The notes: a model not told the origin generated them from the letters alone. 64,000 nucleotides of DNA from Mangrovimicrobium sp033283385 (GCA_033283385.1 JAWMQQ010000001.1:744001-808000), one strand, 5' to 3'; shown: positions 8,712 through 19,425, counted from the stretch's first letter. Program-made: numbers and translations.

Positions 8712-9400
8712 TCAGCTTCTCTAAGGTCAACCAGTTGTACGGAGGCACCCAGATCCTCTGGGACCTGGACCTGGATATCGCAAAGGGTTCCTGCACCTGC
8801 ATCATGGGCCGCAACGGTGTGGGCAAGACCACCCTGCTCAAATGCCTGATGGGGCTGCTGCCGATAGCCAGTGGCAGCCTGACCATCGACGGCGAGGACT
8901 ACAGCAAGCGCACCGCGGAGGCGCGCCCGCGCAACGGCATCGGCTATGTGCCGCAGGGCAGGGATATCTTTCCGCTGCTGACCGTGGAGGAAAACCTGCG
9001 CACGGCGCTGGCCGCGGGGCGCAGTCCCGGCGGGATACCGGACAAGATTTTCGAACTGTTCCCGGTGCTCAAGGACATGCTGCGGCGGCGCGGCGGCGAT
9101 CTCTCCGGCGGGCAGCAGCAACAGCTGGCGATCGGCCGCGCCCTGGTGCTGAACCCGAAAATCCTGATCCTGGACGAGCCCAACGAGGGCATCCAGCCGA
9201 ACATCGTCAAGCAGATCGGGGATGTGATCACCCAGCTCAACCAGGAGGAGGGGATGACCGTGGTGCTGGTGGAACAGAAACTCGGTTTCGCCCGTCGCGT
9301 GGGGCGTGAATTCCGCCTCATGGAGAAGGGCCGGGTGGTCGCCTCCGGACCGATGGCCGATCTCTCCGACGAACTTATCGCCAGGCACCTCGCGGTGTAA
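8708..9400 (+). CDS. urtE: Urea ABC transporter ATP-binding protein UrtE
   Basis: A 230-residue LivF-type ATPase with Walker A GRNGVGKTT (34-42), signature LSGGQ (from 132) and Walker B ILILDEP followed by NEGIQP, which is typical of UrtE. The start is a TTG (8708) overlapping the urtD stop in a TTGA arrangement; no ATG is available nearby, and the GGGGGAT just upstream provides a ribosome site. It completes the urtABCDE set. The small gene at 9438 follows after 37 bases, with no terminator seen between the urea transporter and urease genes. Confidence 0.96.
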   Translation: MISFSKVNQLYGGTQILWDLDLDIAKGSCTCIMGRNGVGKTTLLKCLMGLLPIASGSLTIDGEDYSKRTAEARPRNGIGYVPQGRDIFPLLTVEENLRTALAAGRSPGGIPDKIFELFPVLKDMLRRRGGDLSGGQQQQLAIGRALVLNPKILILDEPNEGIQPNIVKQIGDVITQLNQEEGMTVVLVEQKLGFARRVGREFRLMEKGRVVASGPMADLSDELIARHLAV

Positions 9401-9437
9401 CATGGCTCCTCTTTCAACCCGCTGCCGGAGTTTGACT

Positions 9438-9662
9438 ATGCCTTTCAAAGCCGCCCTGCTCGCGACCCTGTCGCTGGCCACTACCGCTGCCTGGGCTCAC
9501 GAGGGTGACCACACGGGCTCTCTCAACGCCACCCTGGCACATGTCTTCACCCACGCCGATCACTTGCCCGCGGCCTTCGCCGTGCTGGCGGCCTGCGGCA
9601 TCGCCGGCGGTGAGCTGTACCGGCTGGTGCAGCGCCGCACGGAGCGCAAGCGCCAGGAGTGA
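9438..9662 (+). CDS. Small His-containing membrane peptide, possibly a shortened HupE/UreJ-like protein
   Basis: A 74-residue protein with a signal-like N-terminus (MPFKAALLATLSLATTAAWA), an exposed HEGDH stretch, an AHVFTHADHLPAAF stretch and one further hydrophobic helix ending in basic residues. The H-x3-HADHL pattern before a helix resembles the start of HupE/UreJ nickel permeases, which are however about 190 residues with several helices. ATG 9438 has a well-spaced CCGGAG site. The stop overlaps the GTG of ureD, so it is coupled to urease synthesis. A role in nickel binding or delivery is inference; I do not recognise a named family. Confidence 0.65.
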   Translation: MPFKAALLATLSLATTAAWAHEGDHTGSLNATLAHVFTHADHLPAAFAVLAACGIAGGELYRLVQRRTERKRQE

Positions 9663-10588
9663 CCAGCCAGGCTGTTTTACGCGCCGTCACTGCGGGCACC
9701 TGGCCGGCCAGCCTCGAGCTGCGACTGGCGCGACGCGGCGAATCCACGCGCCTGTCGCGCTGCCGCCACCAGGGGCCGCTGTACGTGCAGCGCGCGTTCT
9801 ACCCGGAGGGCGAGGATCTCGCTCACCTGTACCTGTTGCACCCGCCCGGCGGCGTGGTCTCGGGCGACGCGCTGCACATTCGCGTGGATTGCGAGCCGGA
9901 CTCCCGCGCGCTGATCACCACCCCGGGTGCGGGCCGGATCTATCGCGCCCGCGAAACCCTGCCCCAGCAGCGCCAGCGCGTGGACCTGCGTCTGGAGCCG
10001 GGCGCAAGCCTGGAGTGGTTCCCGCTGGAAACCATTGTCTACGACGGCGCCTGCGTGGACATGGCGACGGACGTGCAACTGGCCACAGGCAGCCGGTTCA
10101 TCGGCTGGGAAATCAGCTGTTTCGGGCTGCCGGCGGCGGGCGAGCTGTTTACCCGCGGCAGTTTCCGCCAGCGCTACCGCGTGCACCGGGACGGCGTGCC
10201 GCTGTTTGTCGACGGCCTGGATGTGGACGAGGGCAGCTGCGAGTCGCTGCTGCACGGACCGGCGGCGATGCGCGGCTGCGCCGTGTCGGGGTTTTTCCTG
10301 GCGGGTCCGTTTGATCGCGACAATTTCGATCCGGATGCGCTGGACCGTAGGAGCCCGTTACACGGGCGATCGATCGAGCCAGAATTTGAATCGCAATCGC
10401 CCGGGATGCCGGACCACGCAGAGCGGGCTCCTACAACGGCGATCACGCTGGTCGGCGACATGGTCGTAGGCCGCTACCTCGGCCCCAGCGCCGAGGGCGC
10501 GCGGCGCCAATTTACCCGCTGGTGGCAGCAGCTGCGGCCGGCACTGTTGAACCGGGAAGCCTGCGCGCCGCGCATCTGGCTGACCTGA
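9659..10588 (+). CDS. ureD: Urease accessory protein UreD carrying an in-frame REP-derived insertion
   Basis: A 309-residue UreD/UreH with the family segments HPPGGVVSGD, TTPGAGRIYR, LEWFPLETIVYDGA and GDMVVGRYLG. UreD docks on apo-urease and, with UreF and UreG, guides nickel to the active site. The start is GTG 9659 in a GTGA overlap with the preceding small gene. Residues about 230-259 are encoded by an 88-bp GTAGGAGC-type palindromic repeat (10347-10434) that keeps the frame open. The flanks DALDR and AITLVGD are normal UreD sequence, so this piece looks inserted and explains why the protein is longer than the roughly 270-280 residues usual for UreD. Function may be kept because the insertion is in a poorly conserved loop. 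Confidence 0.93.
   Translation: MTSQAVLRAVTAGTWPASLELRLARRGESTRLSRCRHQGPLYVQRAFYPEGEDLAHLYLLHPPGGVVSGDALHIRVDCEPDSRALITTPGAGRIYRARETLPQQRQRVDLRLEPGASLEWFPLETIVYDGACVDMATDVQLATGSRFIGWEISCFGLPAAGELFTRGSFRQRYRVHRDGVPLFVDGLDVDEGSCESLLHGPAAMRGCAVSGFFLAGPFDRDNFDPDALDRRSPLHGRSIEPEFESQSPGMPDHAERAPTTAITLVGDMVVGRYLGPSAEGARRQFTRWWQQLRPALLNREACAPRIWLT
10347..10434. repeat. REP-like palindromic element inside ureD
   Basis: It begins GTAGGAGCCCG and ends CGGGCTCCTAC, with GCGATCG and CAATCGCC between. The ends match the intergenic copies at 29446-29522, 58523-58580 and 59961-60006. Here it lies wholly inside a coding sequence and is read through without a stop. Confidence 0.85.
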
Positions 10589-10601
10589 GCAAGGAAACAC
10601 C

Positions 10602-10904
10602 ATGGAACTGTTACCCAGGGAAAAAGACAAGCTGCTGGTGGTGACCGCGGCGATGCTCGCCGAGCGTCGCCTCGCCCGCGGGCTCAAGCTCAACTACCCG
10701 GAGGCGGTGGCGCTGCTCACGCTGGAGATCATGGAGGGCGCGCGCGACGGCAGGACCGTGGCCGAGCTGATGAGCTACGGCCGCGAGATACTCAGCGCCG
10801 ACCAGGTGATGCCCGGGGTGGCCGAGATGATCCACGAGGTGCAGGTGGAGGCCACCTTCCCCGACGGGACCAAGCTGGTCACCGTCCACGATCCCATCCA
10901 GTAA
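10602..10904 (+). CDS. ureA: Urease subunit gamma
   Basis: A 100-residue protein, the standard length of UreA. It starts MELLPREKDKLLV and contains the conserved segments RGLKLNYPEAVALL and GVAEMIHEVQVEATFPDGTKLVTVHDPI. Together with UreB and UreC it forms the (UreABC)3 enzyme that hydrolyses urea to ammonia and carbamate in the cytoplasm. A good AAGGA site precedes ATG 10602. ureB follows after 16 bases. Confidence 0.98.
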   Translation: MELLPREKDKLLVVTAAMLAERRLARGLKLNYPEAVALLTLEIMEGARDGRTVAELMSYGREILSADQVMPGVAEMIHEVQVEATFPDGTKLVTVHDPIQ

Positions 10905-10920
10905 GCGCGGAGGTGCAGGC

Positions 10921-11237
10921 ATGAAACCCGGCGAAATATTCCCGGCGGACGGCGAGATAGAACTGAATGCGGGCCGCCCCACCGTGACGGTCTCGGTGAA
11001 AAACAGCGGCGACCGCCCGGTGCAGGTCGGCTCCCACTACCATTTTTACGAGGTCAACCCGGCACTGCAGTTCGATCGCGATATGACGCGCGGCTTCCGC
11101 CTCAATATCGCTTCGGGCACGGCGGTGCGTTTCGAGCCGGGCCAGGACCGCGAGGTGGAACTGGTGGCCTACGCCGGCGCGCGCAAGGTCTACGGATTCC
11201 GCGGCGACGTGATGGGCGAACTGGACGGGGAAGGGCA

Positions 11238-11241
<4 letters not shown>
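10921..11241 (+). CDS. ureB: Urease subunit beta
   Basis: A 106-residue UreB with the family start MKPGEIFP and the conserved segments VGSHYHFYEVNPAL, FRLNIASGTAVRFEPGQ and YGFRGDVMG. It is the small structural subunit that clamps UreA and UreC together and has no catalytic residues. The stop overlaps the ureC ATG (ATGA), so the subunits are translationally coupled. A GGAGG-type site lies just upstream. Confidence 0.98.
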
Positions 11242-12941
<1,700 letters not shown>

Positions 12942-12950
12942 GGCCGCAAC

Positions 12951-13523
12951 ATGTTTGAAGTGTACGAGCGATTGCCCGCGACGCTGCAGGAGAACATCCA
13001 TGATTCGCTGGTGCTGGATCACCTGCAGCGCGAGCGCGGCCGCTTCCGCGCGGTGTCCGCCGGCGGCGAGGAAGTGCGCGTCTTCCTCGAGCGCGGCAAC
13101 ACCCTGCGGGTAGGCGAACTGCTGCGCACCCGCTGCGGCAAGTGCCTGGTGGTGGCGGGCGCCGAGGAGCAAGTGCTGCGCGCCGGGACAGACGACTGGC
13201 AGCTGTTCAGCCGCGCCTGCTATCACCTCGGCAACCGCCACACCAAGGTGCAGATCGGCGAGCGCTGGCTGCGCATCGCCCGAGACCATGTGCTGGGCGA
13301 GATGCTGTCCGAGCTCGGCCTGGAGGTGATCGAGGAAGTCGCGGTCTTCGAGCCCGAATCCGGCGCCTACGCCCGCGGGCATTCCCACGGCCACTCGCAC
13401 TCTCACGAGCATGCGCACGAGGACTCTCACGACCATTCGCACGGTCATTCGCACGGTCATTCGCACGAACACCCGCACGAGCCGGCGCCAATCCGTCCCG
13501 CCCATGACCATCACCACCACTGA
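12951..13523 (+). CDS. ureE: Urease nickel metallochaperone UreE with long His-rich tail
   Basis: A 190-residue UreE. The N-terminal part is the peptide-binding domain; the central part carries LGNRHTKVQIGERWLRI and DHVLGEML, the conserved nickel-binding core. The last roughly 48 residues contain about 21 histidines in HSHG-type repeats and end HDHHHH, similar in style to the Klebsiella UreE tail that binds several extra nickel ions. UreE hands nickel to UreG. The tail is encoded partly by a 12-bp tandem repeat (13434-13469), and its final codons overlap the beginning of ureF by 20 bases. Confidence 0.95.
   Translation: MFEVYERLPATLQENIHDSLVLDHLQRERGRFRAVSAGGEEVRVFLERGNTLRVGELLRTRCGKCLVVAGAEEQVLRAGTDDWQLFSRACYHLGNRHTKVQIGERWLRIARDHVLGEMLSELGLEVIEEVAVFEPESGAYARGHSHGHSHSHEHAHEDSHDHSHGHSHGHSHEHPHEPAPIRPAHDHHHH
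13434..13469 (+). repeat. 12-bp tandem repeat encoding the UreE His tail
   Basis: CATTCGCACGGT occurs three times in a row (the last copy ends AA), each unit encoding His-Ser-His-Gly. Because the unit is a multiple of three, slippage would change the number of metal-binding repeats without breaking the frame. Confidence 0.85.
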
Positions 13524-14178
13524 CACGGCGCTGCTGCGCCTGCTGCAACTGTCCAGCCCGGCGCTGCCGGTGGGCGGCTTCGCCTTTTCGCAGGGACTGG
13601 AAACGGCCATCGAGTGCGGCTGGGTGACCGACGCAGGCGCTACGCGAAGCTGGCTGGAACAGCAGCTGTCCTGCTCGCTGGCGCGGGTGGACGTGCCGCT
13701 GTTCCTGCGCCAGCACCGCGCTGCCCGCGATGGTGACAGCGAGCGCCTGCGCTATTACAACGCCTACATCCTCGCCTGCCGCGAGACTGCCGAACTGCGC
13801 CTGACCGATACCGCCATGGGGGAGGCCCTGTGCCGGTTGTTGCCGCAGGTCGGCCTGTCGGTGCCGGATGTGGGCGCCGAAACCAGTTTCGTGACGGCCT
13901 TTGCCGCCGCCTGCGCCCAGTGGGAGATCGACGAGGGCGCGGCGGCCAGCGGCTTCCTCTGGTCCTGGCTGGAGAACCAGGTGGCGGCCGCTACCAAGCT
14001 GGTGCCGCTGGGCCAGAGCGCCGCGCAGCGCCTGCTCGGCGAACTGCTGCCCGCGCTGGAGGCGGCGCGCGCCACCGGCGAATCATTGCGCGAGGCGGAT
14101 ATCGGCGCCTCCCTGCCGGCGCTGACCCTGGCCAGCTGCTGGCACGAAACCCAGTACACCCGTTTGTTCAGATCCTGA
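13504..14178 (+). CDS. ureF: Urease accessory protein UreF
   Basis: A 224-residue, largely helical protein with the family segments LLQLSSPALPVGGFAFSQGLE near the start and LASCWHETQYTRLFRS at the C-terminus. UreF bridges UreD and UreG on apo-urease and gates GTP hydrolysis. ATG 13504 lies inside the last codons of ureE (20-base overlap); the frame is open further upstream, but that upstream part is the His tail of UreE in another frame. ureG follows after 14 bases. Confidence 0.95.
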   Translation: MTITTTDTALLRLLQLSSPALPVGGFAFSQGLETAIECGWVTDAGATRSWLEQQLSCSLARVDVPLFLRQHRAARDGDSERLRYYNAYILACRETAELRLTDTAMGEALCRLLPQVGLSVPDVGAETSFVTAFAAACAQWEIDEGAAASGFLWSWLENQVAAATKLVPLGQSAAQRLLGELLPALEAARATGESLREADIGASLPALTLASCWHETQYTRLFRS

Positions 14179-14192
14179 AGAGGAGAGCGACC

Positions 14193-14825
<633 letters not shown>

Positions 14826-14830
14826 GTCAA

Positions 14831-14851
14831 TCGGGCGGGTCCTCCGCCCGA
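14831..14851 (+). terminator. GC-rich stem-loop after ureG (weak terminator candidate)
   Basis: TCGGGCGG pairs perfectly with CCGCCCGA around a 5-base loop, six bases after the ureG stop. There is no T-tract, so it may only protect the 3' end of the mRNA or depend on Rho. Confidence 0.4.
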
Positions 14852-14913
14852 AACCGCGACGGGTTCACATTCCCGTAACACGCCGGTTCGTCCCGGTACG
14901 CGTCTGTACTAAA

Positions 14914-14944
14914 CTTGCACCGTCACAATAATGAACGGTGCAAG
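14914..14944. promoter_or_regulatory. Perfect 10-bp inverted repeat just before the GGDEF/EAL gene
   Basis: CTTGCACCGT at 14914-14923 is the exact reverse complement of ACGGTGCAAG at 14935-14944, with an 11-base AT-rich spacer. It ends six bases before the chosen ATG (14951), where a ribosome site would be, so it could be a repressor operator or an RNA hairpin that hides the start. Confidence 0.6.
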
Positions 14945-14950
14945 CCGCCT

Positions 14951-17389
14951 ATGGCCTGGTCTCCCGCCGAGATTTCGCTGGTTGCCGTCGAGGTGCTGGC
15001 CGCGTTCGCCCTCGTCGTCCTCTGGCTGGGGGACCGGGAGCGTTCGTATACGCTGTGGTGGGCGATCTCCCACGTCACCCTGCCGATTCCGCCGCTGCTG
15101 ATCGCCTTTGCCCACGCCCAGGTCAACCCGACGTGGTGGGTGGCGGTGCTGCTGTGCCTGACCATCGCCACCCAGTCGGCGGGCCTGATGGCCGGGGTGA
15201 TCGCCTACCGGGCCACGCGCTATCGCCTGCGAGCCGGGCATGCGGTGTTGGCGATACTGGGGCTCGCGGCGATTTTCTACCTGACGCTGCTCCTGGCGGG
15301 TAACGTCGGCGCCCGCGTAATGATGGTCGGCGCCATGGCGCTGGCGCTGATGGCGTCGGCGGCGCTGATGTGGTCGCTGGGGACATTCGAGCGCATCGCC
15401 GCCGCCTGTTTTGCCCTGCGCGGGGGGCTCGAGGGCGGTCTTTTCATACTGAGCGTATCCGGCGCTGGCGAGTCGAGCTGGTTCAACCATTTTCTCGGCT
15501 TCAACGCGCTGGTCGCCATTACCACCATCCTCGCGCTGCTGATCGCCGCCTACCAGCGCTCGCTGCGGCGCCTGCGCAACCAGTACCGCTTCCTGGAGCT
15601 TTCGCAGGAGATATCAGCGCAGCTGCAGGGGGTGACCGACGAGGCCGGCCTGGCGCAGCGTGTGCTGGAAGTGATGGTGCGCCGGCTGGAGTGGGCCAAT
15701 GGCGTATTCTTGCATCCGCAGGAAGGCCTGGAACTCACCCTGACCCCGATTGCCCAGATCGGATTCAGTGAGCTCCGGGCGTCCACCCTCGGCACGCCGT
15801 TCGTGGCCCAGGAGGACGGCATGATCGCGACCGCGCTGAAAACCCGGCGAGTGTGCTATTCGGTCAATCTCTCGGAGGACCCGCGACTCAGCGATCGCTT
15901 CCGCAATGCGTTCCAGCTCGATCCCGGGGCAAGCATGGTGGTGGTCCCGATCACCCACGGCGACGAGGTACTCAGCGTGCTGGTGTTGCGGGACAGTCAC
16001 CGCCGAGAATTTCCCGAAGCCGAGATTCGCACGCTGGAAAGCCTCGGGCAGGTGATCGGCATCAGCGTGGCCAACGCCCGCAACCTGAGCGAGCTGGGGT
16101 ATCGCGCCAACCACGATACCCTGACCGGACTGGGCAACCGCGCGGCCCTGCACGACTACCTCGGTGAGCGATCGGAGGAGAGCTGCGCGGTGCTGCTGTT
16201 CGACCTCGATCACTTCAAGCAGGTGAACGACGCCCTGGGTCACTCGGTCGGCGACAAGCTGCTGCGGGCCATGGCGGACCGCCTGCGCAAATACCTCGAG
16301 GACCGGCCCGCCCGGCTGTTCCGGCTGGGCGGCGACGAGTTCGTCGTCATCCACACCCTGGATGCGGATGCCAGTACGGAGGTCGCCCTGACGCTGGCAC
16401 GCCAGTTGGGGGACCAGATCGCAAGGCCGCTGATGATCGGCGAGCTCAGCCTGCGCATGTCCGCGGCCATCGGCGTGGCGATTTCCCGCTTGCACGGCAA
16501 CAGCAGCCACGAGCTGCTGCGTTGCGCGGACGTGGCGATGTACCACGCCAAACAGCGTGGCGCGGGATTCGCGCTCTACCAGCGCGAGATCGACGCCTAC
16601 AAACTGGAGGACCTGACCCTGCTCTCGGCGGTGAACGATGGCCTGGAGCAGCAGCAATTCATGCTGTTCTACCAGCCTATCGTCAACGCCAACAGCGGCG
16701 AGATCGAAGGCTGTGAAGCGCTGATCCGCTGGGATCACCCAACCCGCGGACTGGTCGAGGCCAAGGACTTCATGCCGCTGATCGAGGCTACCGACCTGAT
16801 CCGCTTGCTGACCCACCGGGTGATCGACATGGCCATGGAGGACGCCGCCCGCTGGCGGCAGCTCGGTATCGGCTACCGGGTCGCCATCAACCTGTCCGCA
16901 CGCAATATCCTCGATCCGGAGCTGCCCAACTACCTGCTGGACGCGGCCCGCCGCGCCGGTGTCGACCCGCAGGTGGTGCAACTGGAAATCACTGAAACCA
17001 TCCTGATCAAAGACCCGAGCTCCGCAGGCAAGGTCCTGCAGGCACTGTCGGACGCGGGTTTCCTGCTGGCGCTGGACGACTTCGGCACCGGCTACTCATC
17101 CATGGCCTACCTGGGGCGTTTCCCCATCGACATGCTCAAGATCGACCGCTCGTTCGTGCACCGCATGCTGGAGCACGCGCAGAGCCGCGCCATCGTGGAG
17201 ACCACTATCGCGCTGGCCCGCAGCCTGGGGCTGTCGGTGACCGCGGAGGGCGTGGAGCGTCCCGCGGAGGCGGAGCTGTTGCGGGAGCTGGGATGTGACA
17301 GCGTGCAGGGCTTTCTCTACGGCGAACCCCTGTCCGAGGAGGAACTGGTGGCGCGCTGGTGGCCGGAGGCCCGGGCAAGCTCGGTGTAA
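14951..17389 (+). CDS. Membrane GAF-GGDEF-EAL c-di-GMP turnover protein
   Basis: An 812-residue protein: about seven hydrophobic helices (roughly residues 5-200), a GAF-like domain (about 220-370), a GGDEF domain with intact GGDEF at 460-464, and an EAL domain with intact EAL at 589-591 plus NLSARN, QLEITET, DDFGTGYSS, KIDRSFV and TAEGVE. The catalytic residues of both enzymes look complete, so it could both make and degrade c-di-GMP, or one domain could regulate the other. ATG 14951 was chosen because the open frame upstream, from a TTG at 14915, would run through the inverted repeat 14914-14944. It is a single gene with no obvious partner next to it. Confidence 0.9.
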   Translation: MAWSPAEISLVAVEVLAAFALVVLWLGDRERSYTLWWAISHVTLPIPPLLIAFAHAQVNPTWWVAVLLCLTIATQSAGLMAGVIAYRATRYRLRAGHAVLAILGLAAIFYLTLLLAGNVGARVMMVGAMALALMASAALMWSLGTFERIAAACFALRGGLEGGLFILSVSGAGESSWFNHFLGFNALVAITTILALLIAAYQRSLRRLRNQYRFLELSQEISAQLQGVTDEAGLAQRVLEVMVRRLEWANGVFLHPQEGLELTLTPIAQIGFSELRASTLGTPFVAQEDGMIATALKTRRVCYSVNLSEDPRLSDRFRNAFQLDPGASMVVVPITHGDEVLSVLVLRDSHRREFPEAEIRTLESLGQVIGISVANARNLSELGYRANHDTLTGLGNRAALHDYLGERSEESCAVLLFDLDHFKQVNDALGHSVGDKLLRAMADRLRKYLEDRPARLFRLGGDEFVVIHTLDADASTEVALTLARQLGDQIARPLMIGELSLRMSAAIGVAISRLHGNSSHELLRCADVAMYHAKQRGAGFALYQREIDAYKLEDLTLLSAVNDGLEQQQFMLFYQPIVNANSGEIEGCEALIRWDHPTRGLVEAKDFMPLIEATDLIRLLTHRVIDMAMEDAARWRQLGIGYRVAINLSARNILDPELPNYLLDAARRAGVDPQVVQLEITETILIKDPSSAGKVLQALSDAGFLLALDDFGTGYSSMAYLGRFPIDMLKIDRSFVHRMLEHAQSRAIVETTIALARSLGLSVTAEGVERPAEAELLRELGCDSVQGFLYGEPLSEEELVARWWPEARASSV

Positions 17390-17451
17390 CGCCGCGGCAG
17401 CAGAGCCCCTCCAGGCTGCGCCCGGCGCGGCTTCTGTCTTATCATCCCCGT

Positions 17452-19368
17452 ATGCCACGTATACTCCCGCTGCTACTGTTGCTCGCCTTTTCCCCTGCGT
17501 TTGCCGACTGGTCCCACTACGGCGGAGACGCGGGGGGTACCCGTTTTGTCCCGGCCCGGCAGATTGACGCGGGCAATGTCTCCCGCCTGGCGGTGGCGTG
17601 GACCTACCGCACGGGCGACCTGGGCGAGGGCTATCGCGACAGTCAAAACCTGGCGTTCGAGGCGACCCCGATCCTGGTGGACGGCGTGCTTTACCTCAGC
17701 ACGCCGACCGGGCAGGTCCACGCCATCGACGCGCGCAGCGGTGAGCGCAAGTGGATGTTCGACGGCGCGCTGCCGCGGGATCGCAACTACAGCGAGCACA
17801 CCTCCCGCGGCGTCAGTTTCTGGCGTGGAGACACCCCGGGCGAGCCCTGTAATTCACGGGTATTTTTCGGCACGCGAGACGCCCGGCTGCTGGCGCTGGA
17901 CGCGTATTCCGGGGAGCCCTGCGCCGGCTTTGGCGAGCGCGGGGTCGTGGACCTGAATGCCGGCAGCCGCCCGAAGTGGCCGGGAAACTACCTCATTACC
18001 TCGCCGCCTGCCATATACCGCGACCTGGTGATCAGCGGTTCCGCGGTGGGTGACAATGGCGCCGTCGACCTGGAGTACGGCATCGTGCGCGCCTTCAACG
18101 CAATCACCGGCGAACTGGCGTGGCGCTTCGACCCGCTGCCGAGGTCTGTTGCAGACGCTGGACACGATGCCTGGCGCCGGCAGCAGCTCGCGAAGACCGG
18201 GGCCGCCAATGCCTGGGCCGCGCTCTCGGTGGACGAGGCGGCCGGCCTGGTCTACGTGCCGACCGGGTCCGCCAGCCCGGACTACTACGGCGGGGAGCGC
18301 CTCGGTTCCAACCCCCATGCCAACTCGGTGATCGCACTGGACGCCGCGACGGGTGAGCTGCGCTGGGCGCGACAGCTCGTGCACCACGATCTCTGGGATT
18401 ACGATGTTCCGGCGCAACCCACGCTGGCGCAGGTCGTTCACGGCGGCGTGCGGCGTGCCGCGCTCATACAGCTGGCCAAGACGGGCATGCTGTACGTATT
18501 CGATCGGCTGACCGGCGAGGATATCTTCCCCGTGGAGGAACGCCCGGTGCCGGCCAGCGACGTGCCGGGTGAATCCAGCTGGCCGACCCAGCCGTTTTCC
18601 ACGCTGCCGCCGCTGGTGGAGCAGCGTCCGCTGACGCCGGACGATGCCTTCGGCCTGACGCCGGTGGATCGCTGGCTGTGTCGCCGCGAGATCCAGCGCT
18701 ACCGCTCCCGGGGAATCTTCACCCCTCCCAGCCTGGAGGGCAGTATCGTCTGGCCGTCGTACATCGGCGGCGGCAACTGGGGCGGGGTGGCCATCGACCA
18801 GGACCGCGGCATCGTGGTGACCAATGTCAGCCACATCCCGTCGGTCGTGCAGTTGCTGCCGCGTGAGGAGTATCTCGCCGCGCTCGAGGATCCGCCCTTT
18901 CCGGATTCCCAGTACACGGCCCAGTCCGGGACACCCTATGGCATGCGTCGGCAGATGCTGGTATCGCCGCTGGGCGTGCCCTGCAGCCGGCCGCCCTGGG
19001 GGACGCTGGTCGCTGTCAACCTCAACTCTGGCAGGATCCAGTGGCAGGTCCCGCTGGGTACCAGCGAAGACATCGCGCCCTGGCCATTTGGGGATATCGC
19101 CGGAACGCCGGCGATTGGCGGGCCGCTGGTCACGGCTTCCGGGCTGGTGTTTATCGGGGCGGCGCTGGATGACTACCTGCGCGCCTTCGACCTGGATACC
19201 GGTCGGGAGCTGTGGAAGGGGCGGCTCCCCGCGGGCGGGCAGGCCACACCCATGAGCTACCAGCTCGACGGCCGCCAGTACGTGGTAATCGCCGCCGGTG
19301 GCCACGGCGGCGCAGGGACCACTGCCGGTGATTATGTCGTGGCTTACGCCCTGCCGGATTCCGGCTGA
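17452..19368 (+). CDS. Secreted PQQ-dependent dehydrogenase (glucose/quinate-type quinoprotein)
   Basis: A 638-residue protein with a signal peptide (MPRILPLLLLLAFSPAFA) directly before the DWSHYGGDAGGTRF start typical of quinoprotein dehydrogenases. Beta-propeller repeats include VYLSTPTGQVHAIDARSG-like blades, VHHDLWDYDVPAQP and the WPSYIGGGNWGG segment. The late part (PWGTLVAVNLNSGRIQWQVPLG, AGGHGG) matches the membrane glucose/quinate/shikimate dehydrogenase branch, but the transmembrane domain of that branch is absent, so this form should be soluble in the periplasm. Substrate unknown. No PQQ synthesis genes lie in the window. ATG 17452 was chosen because it starts the signal peptide. 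Confidence 0.88.
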   Translation: MPRILPLLLLLAFSPAFADWSHYGGDAGGTRFVPARQIDAGNVSRLAVAWTYRTGDLGEGYRDSQNLAFEATPILVDGVLYLSTPTGQVHAIDARSGERKWMFDGALPRDRNYSEHTSRGVSFWRGDTPGEPCNSRVFFGTRDARLLALDAYSGEPCAGFGERGVVDLNAGSRPKWPGNYLITSPPAIYRDLVISGSAVGDNGAVDLEYGIVRAFNAITGELAWRFDPLPRSVADAGHDAWRRQQLAKTGAANAWAALSVDEAAGLVYVPTGSASPDYYGGERLGSNPHANSVIALDAATGELRWARQLVHHDLWDYDVPAQPTLAQVVHGGVRRAALIQLAKTGMLYVFDRLTGEDIFPVEERPVPASDVPGESSWPTQPFSTLPPLVEQRPLTPDDAFGLTPVDRWLCRREIQRYRSRGIFTPPSLEGSIVWPSYIGGGNWGGVAIDQDRGIVVTNVSHIPSVVQLLPREEYLAALEDPPFPDSQYTAQSGTPYGMRRQMLVSPLGVPCSRPPWGTLVAVNLNSGRIQWQVPLGTSEDIAPWPFGDIAGTPAIGGPLVTASGLVFIGAALDDYLRAFDLDTGRELWKGRLPAGGQATPMSYQLDGRQYVVIAAGGHGGAGTTAGDYVVAYALPDSG

Positions 19369-19425
19369 CGGGCAGACGCAGGGCAGCCGGGTTGCCGGAT
19401 GCCAGGGGGAGGGGGTTGCCGCCGG

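Noticed and set aside
13380..13520. Short regular repeats in the UreE tail as a possible CRISPR or satellite
   Set aside because: The 12-bp units have no spacers and encode an in-frame His tail.
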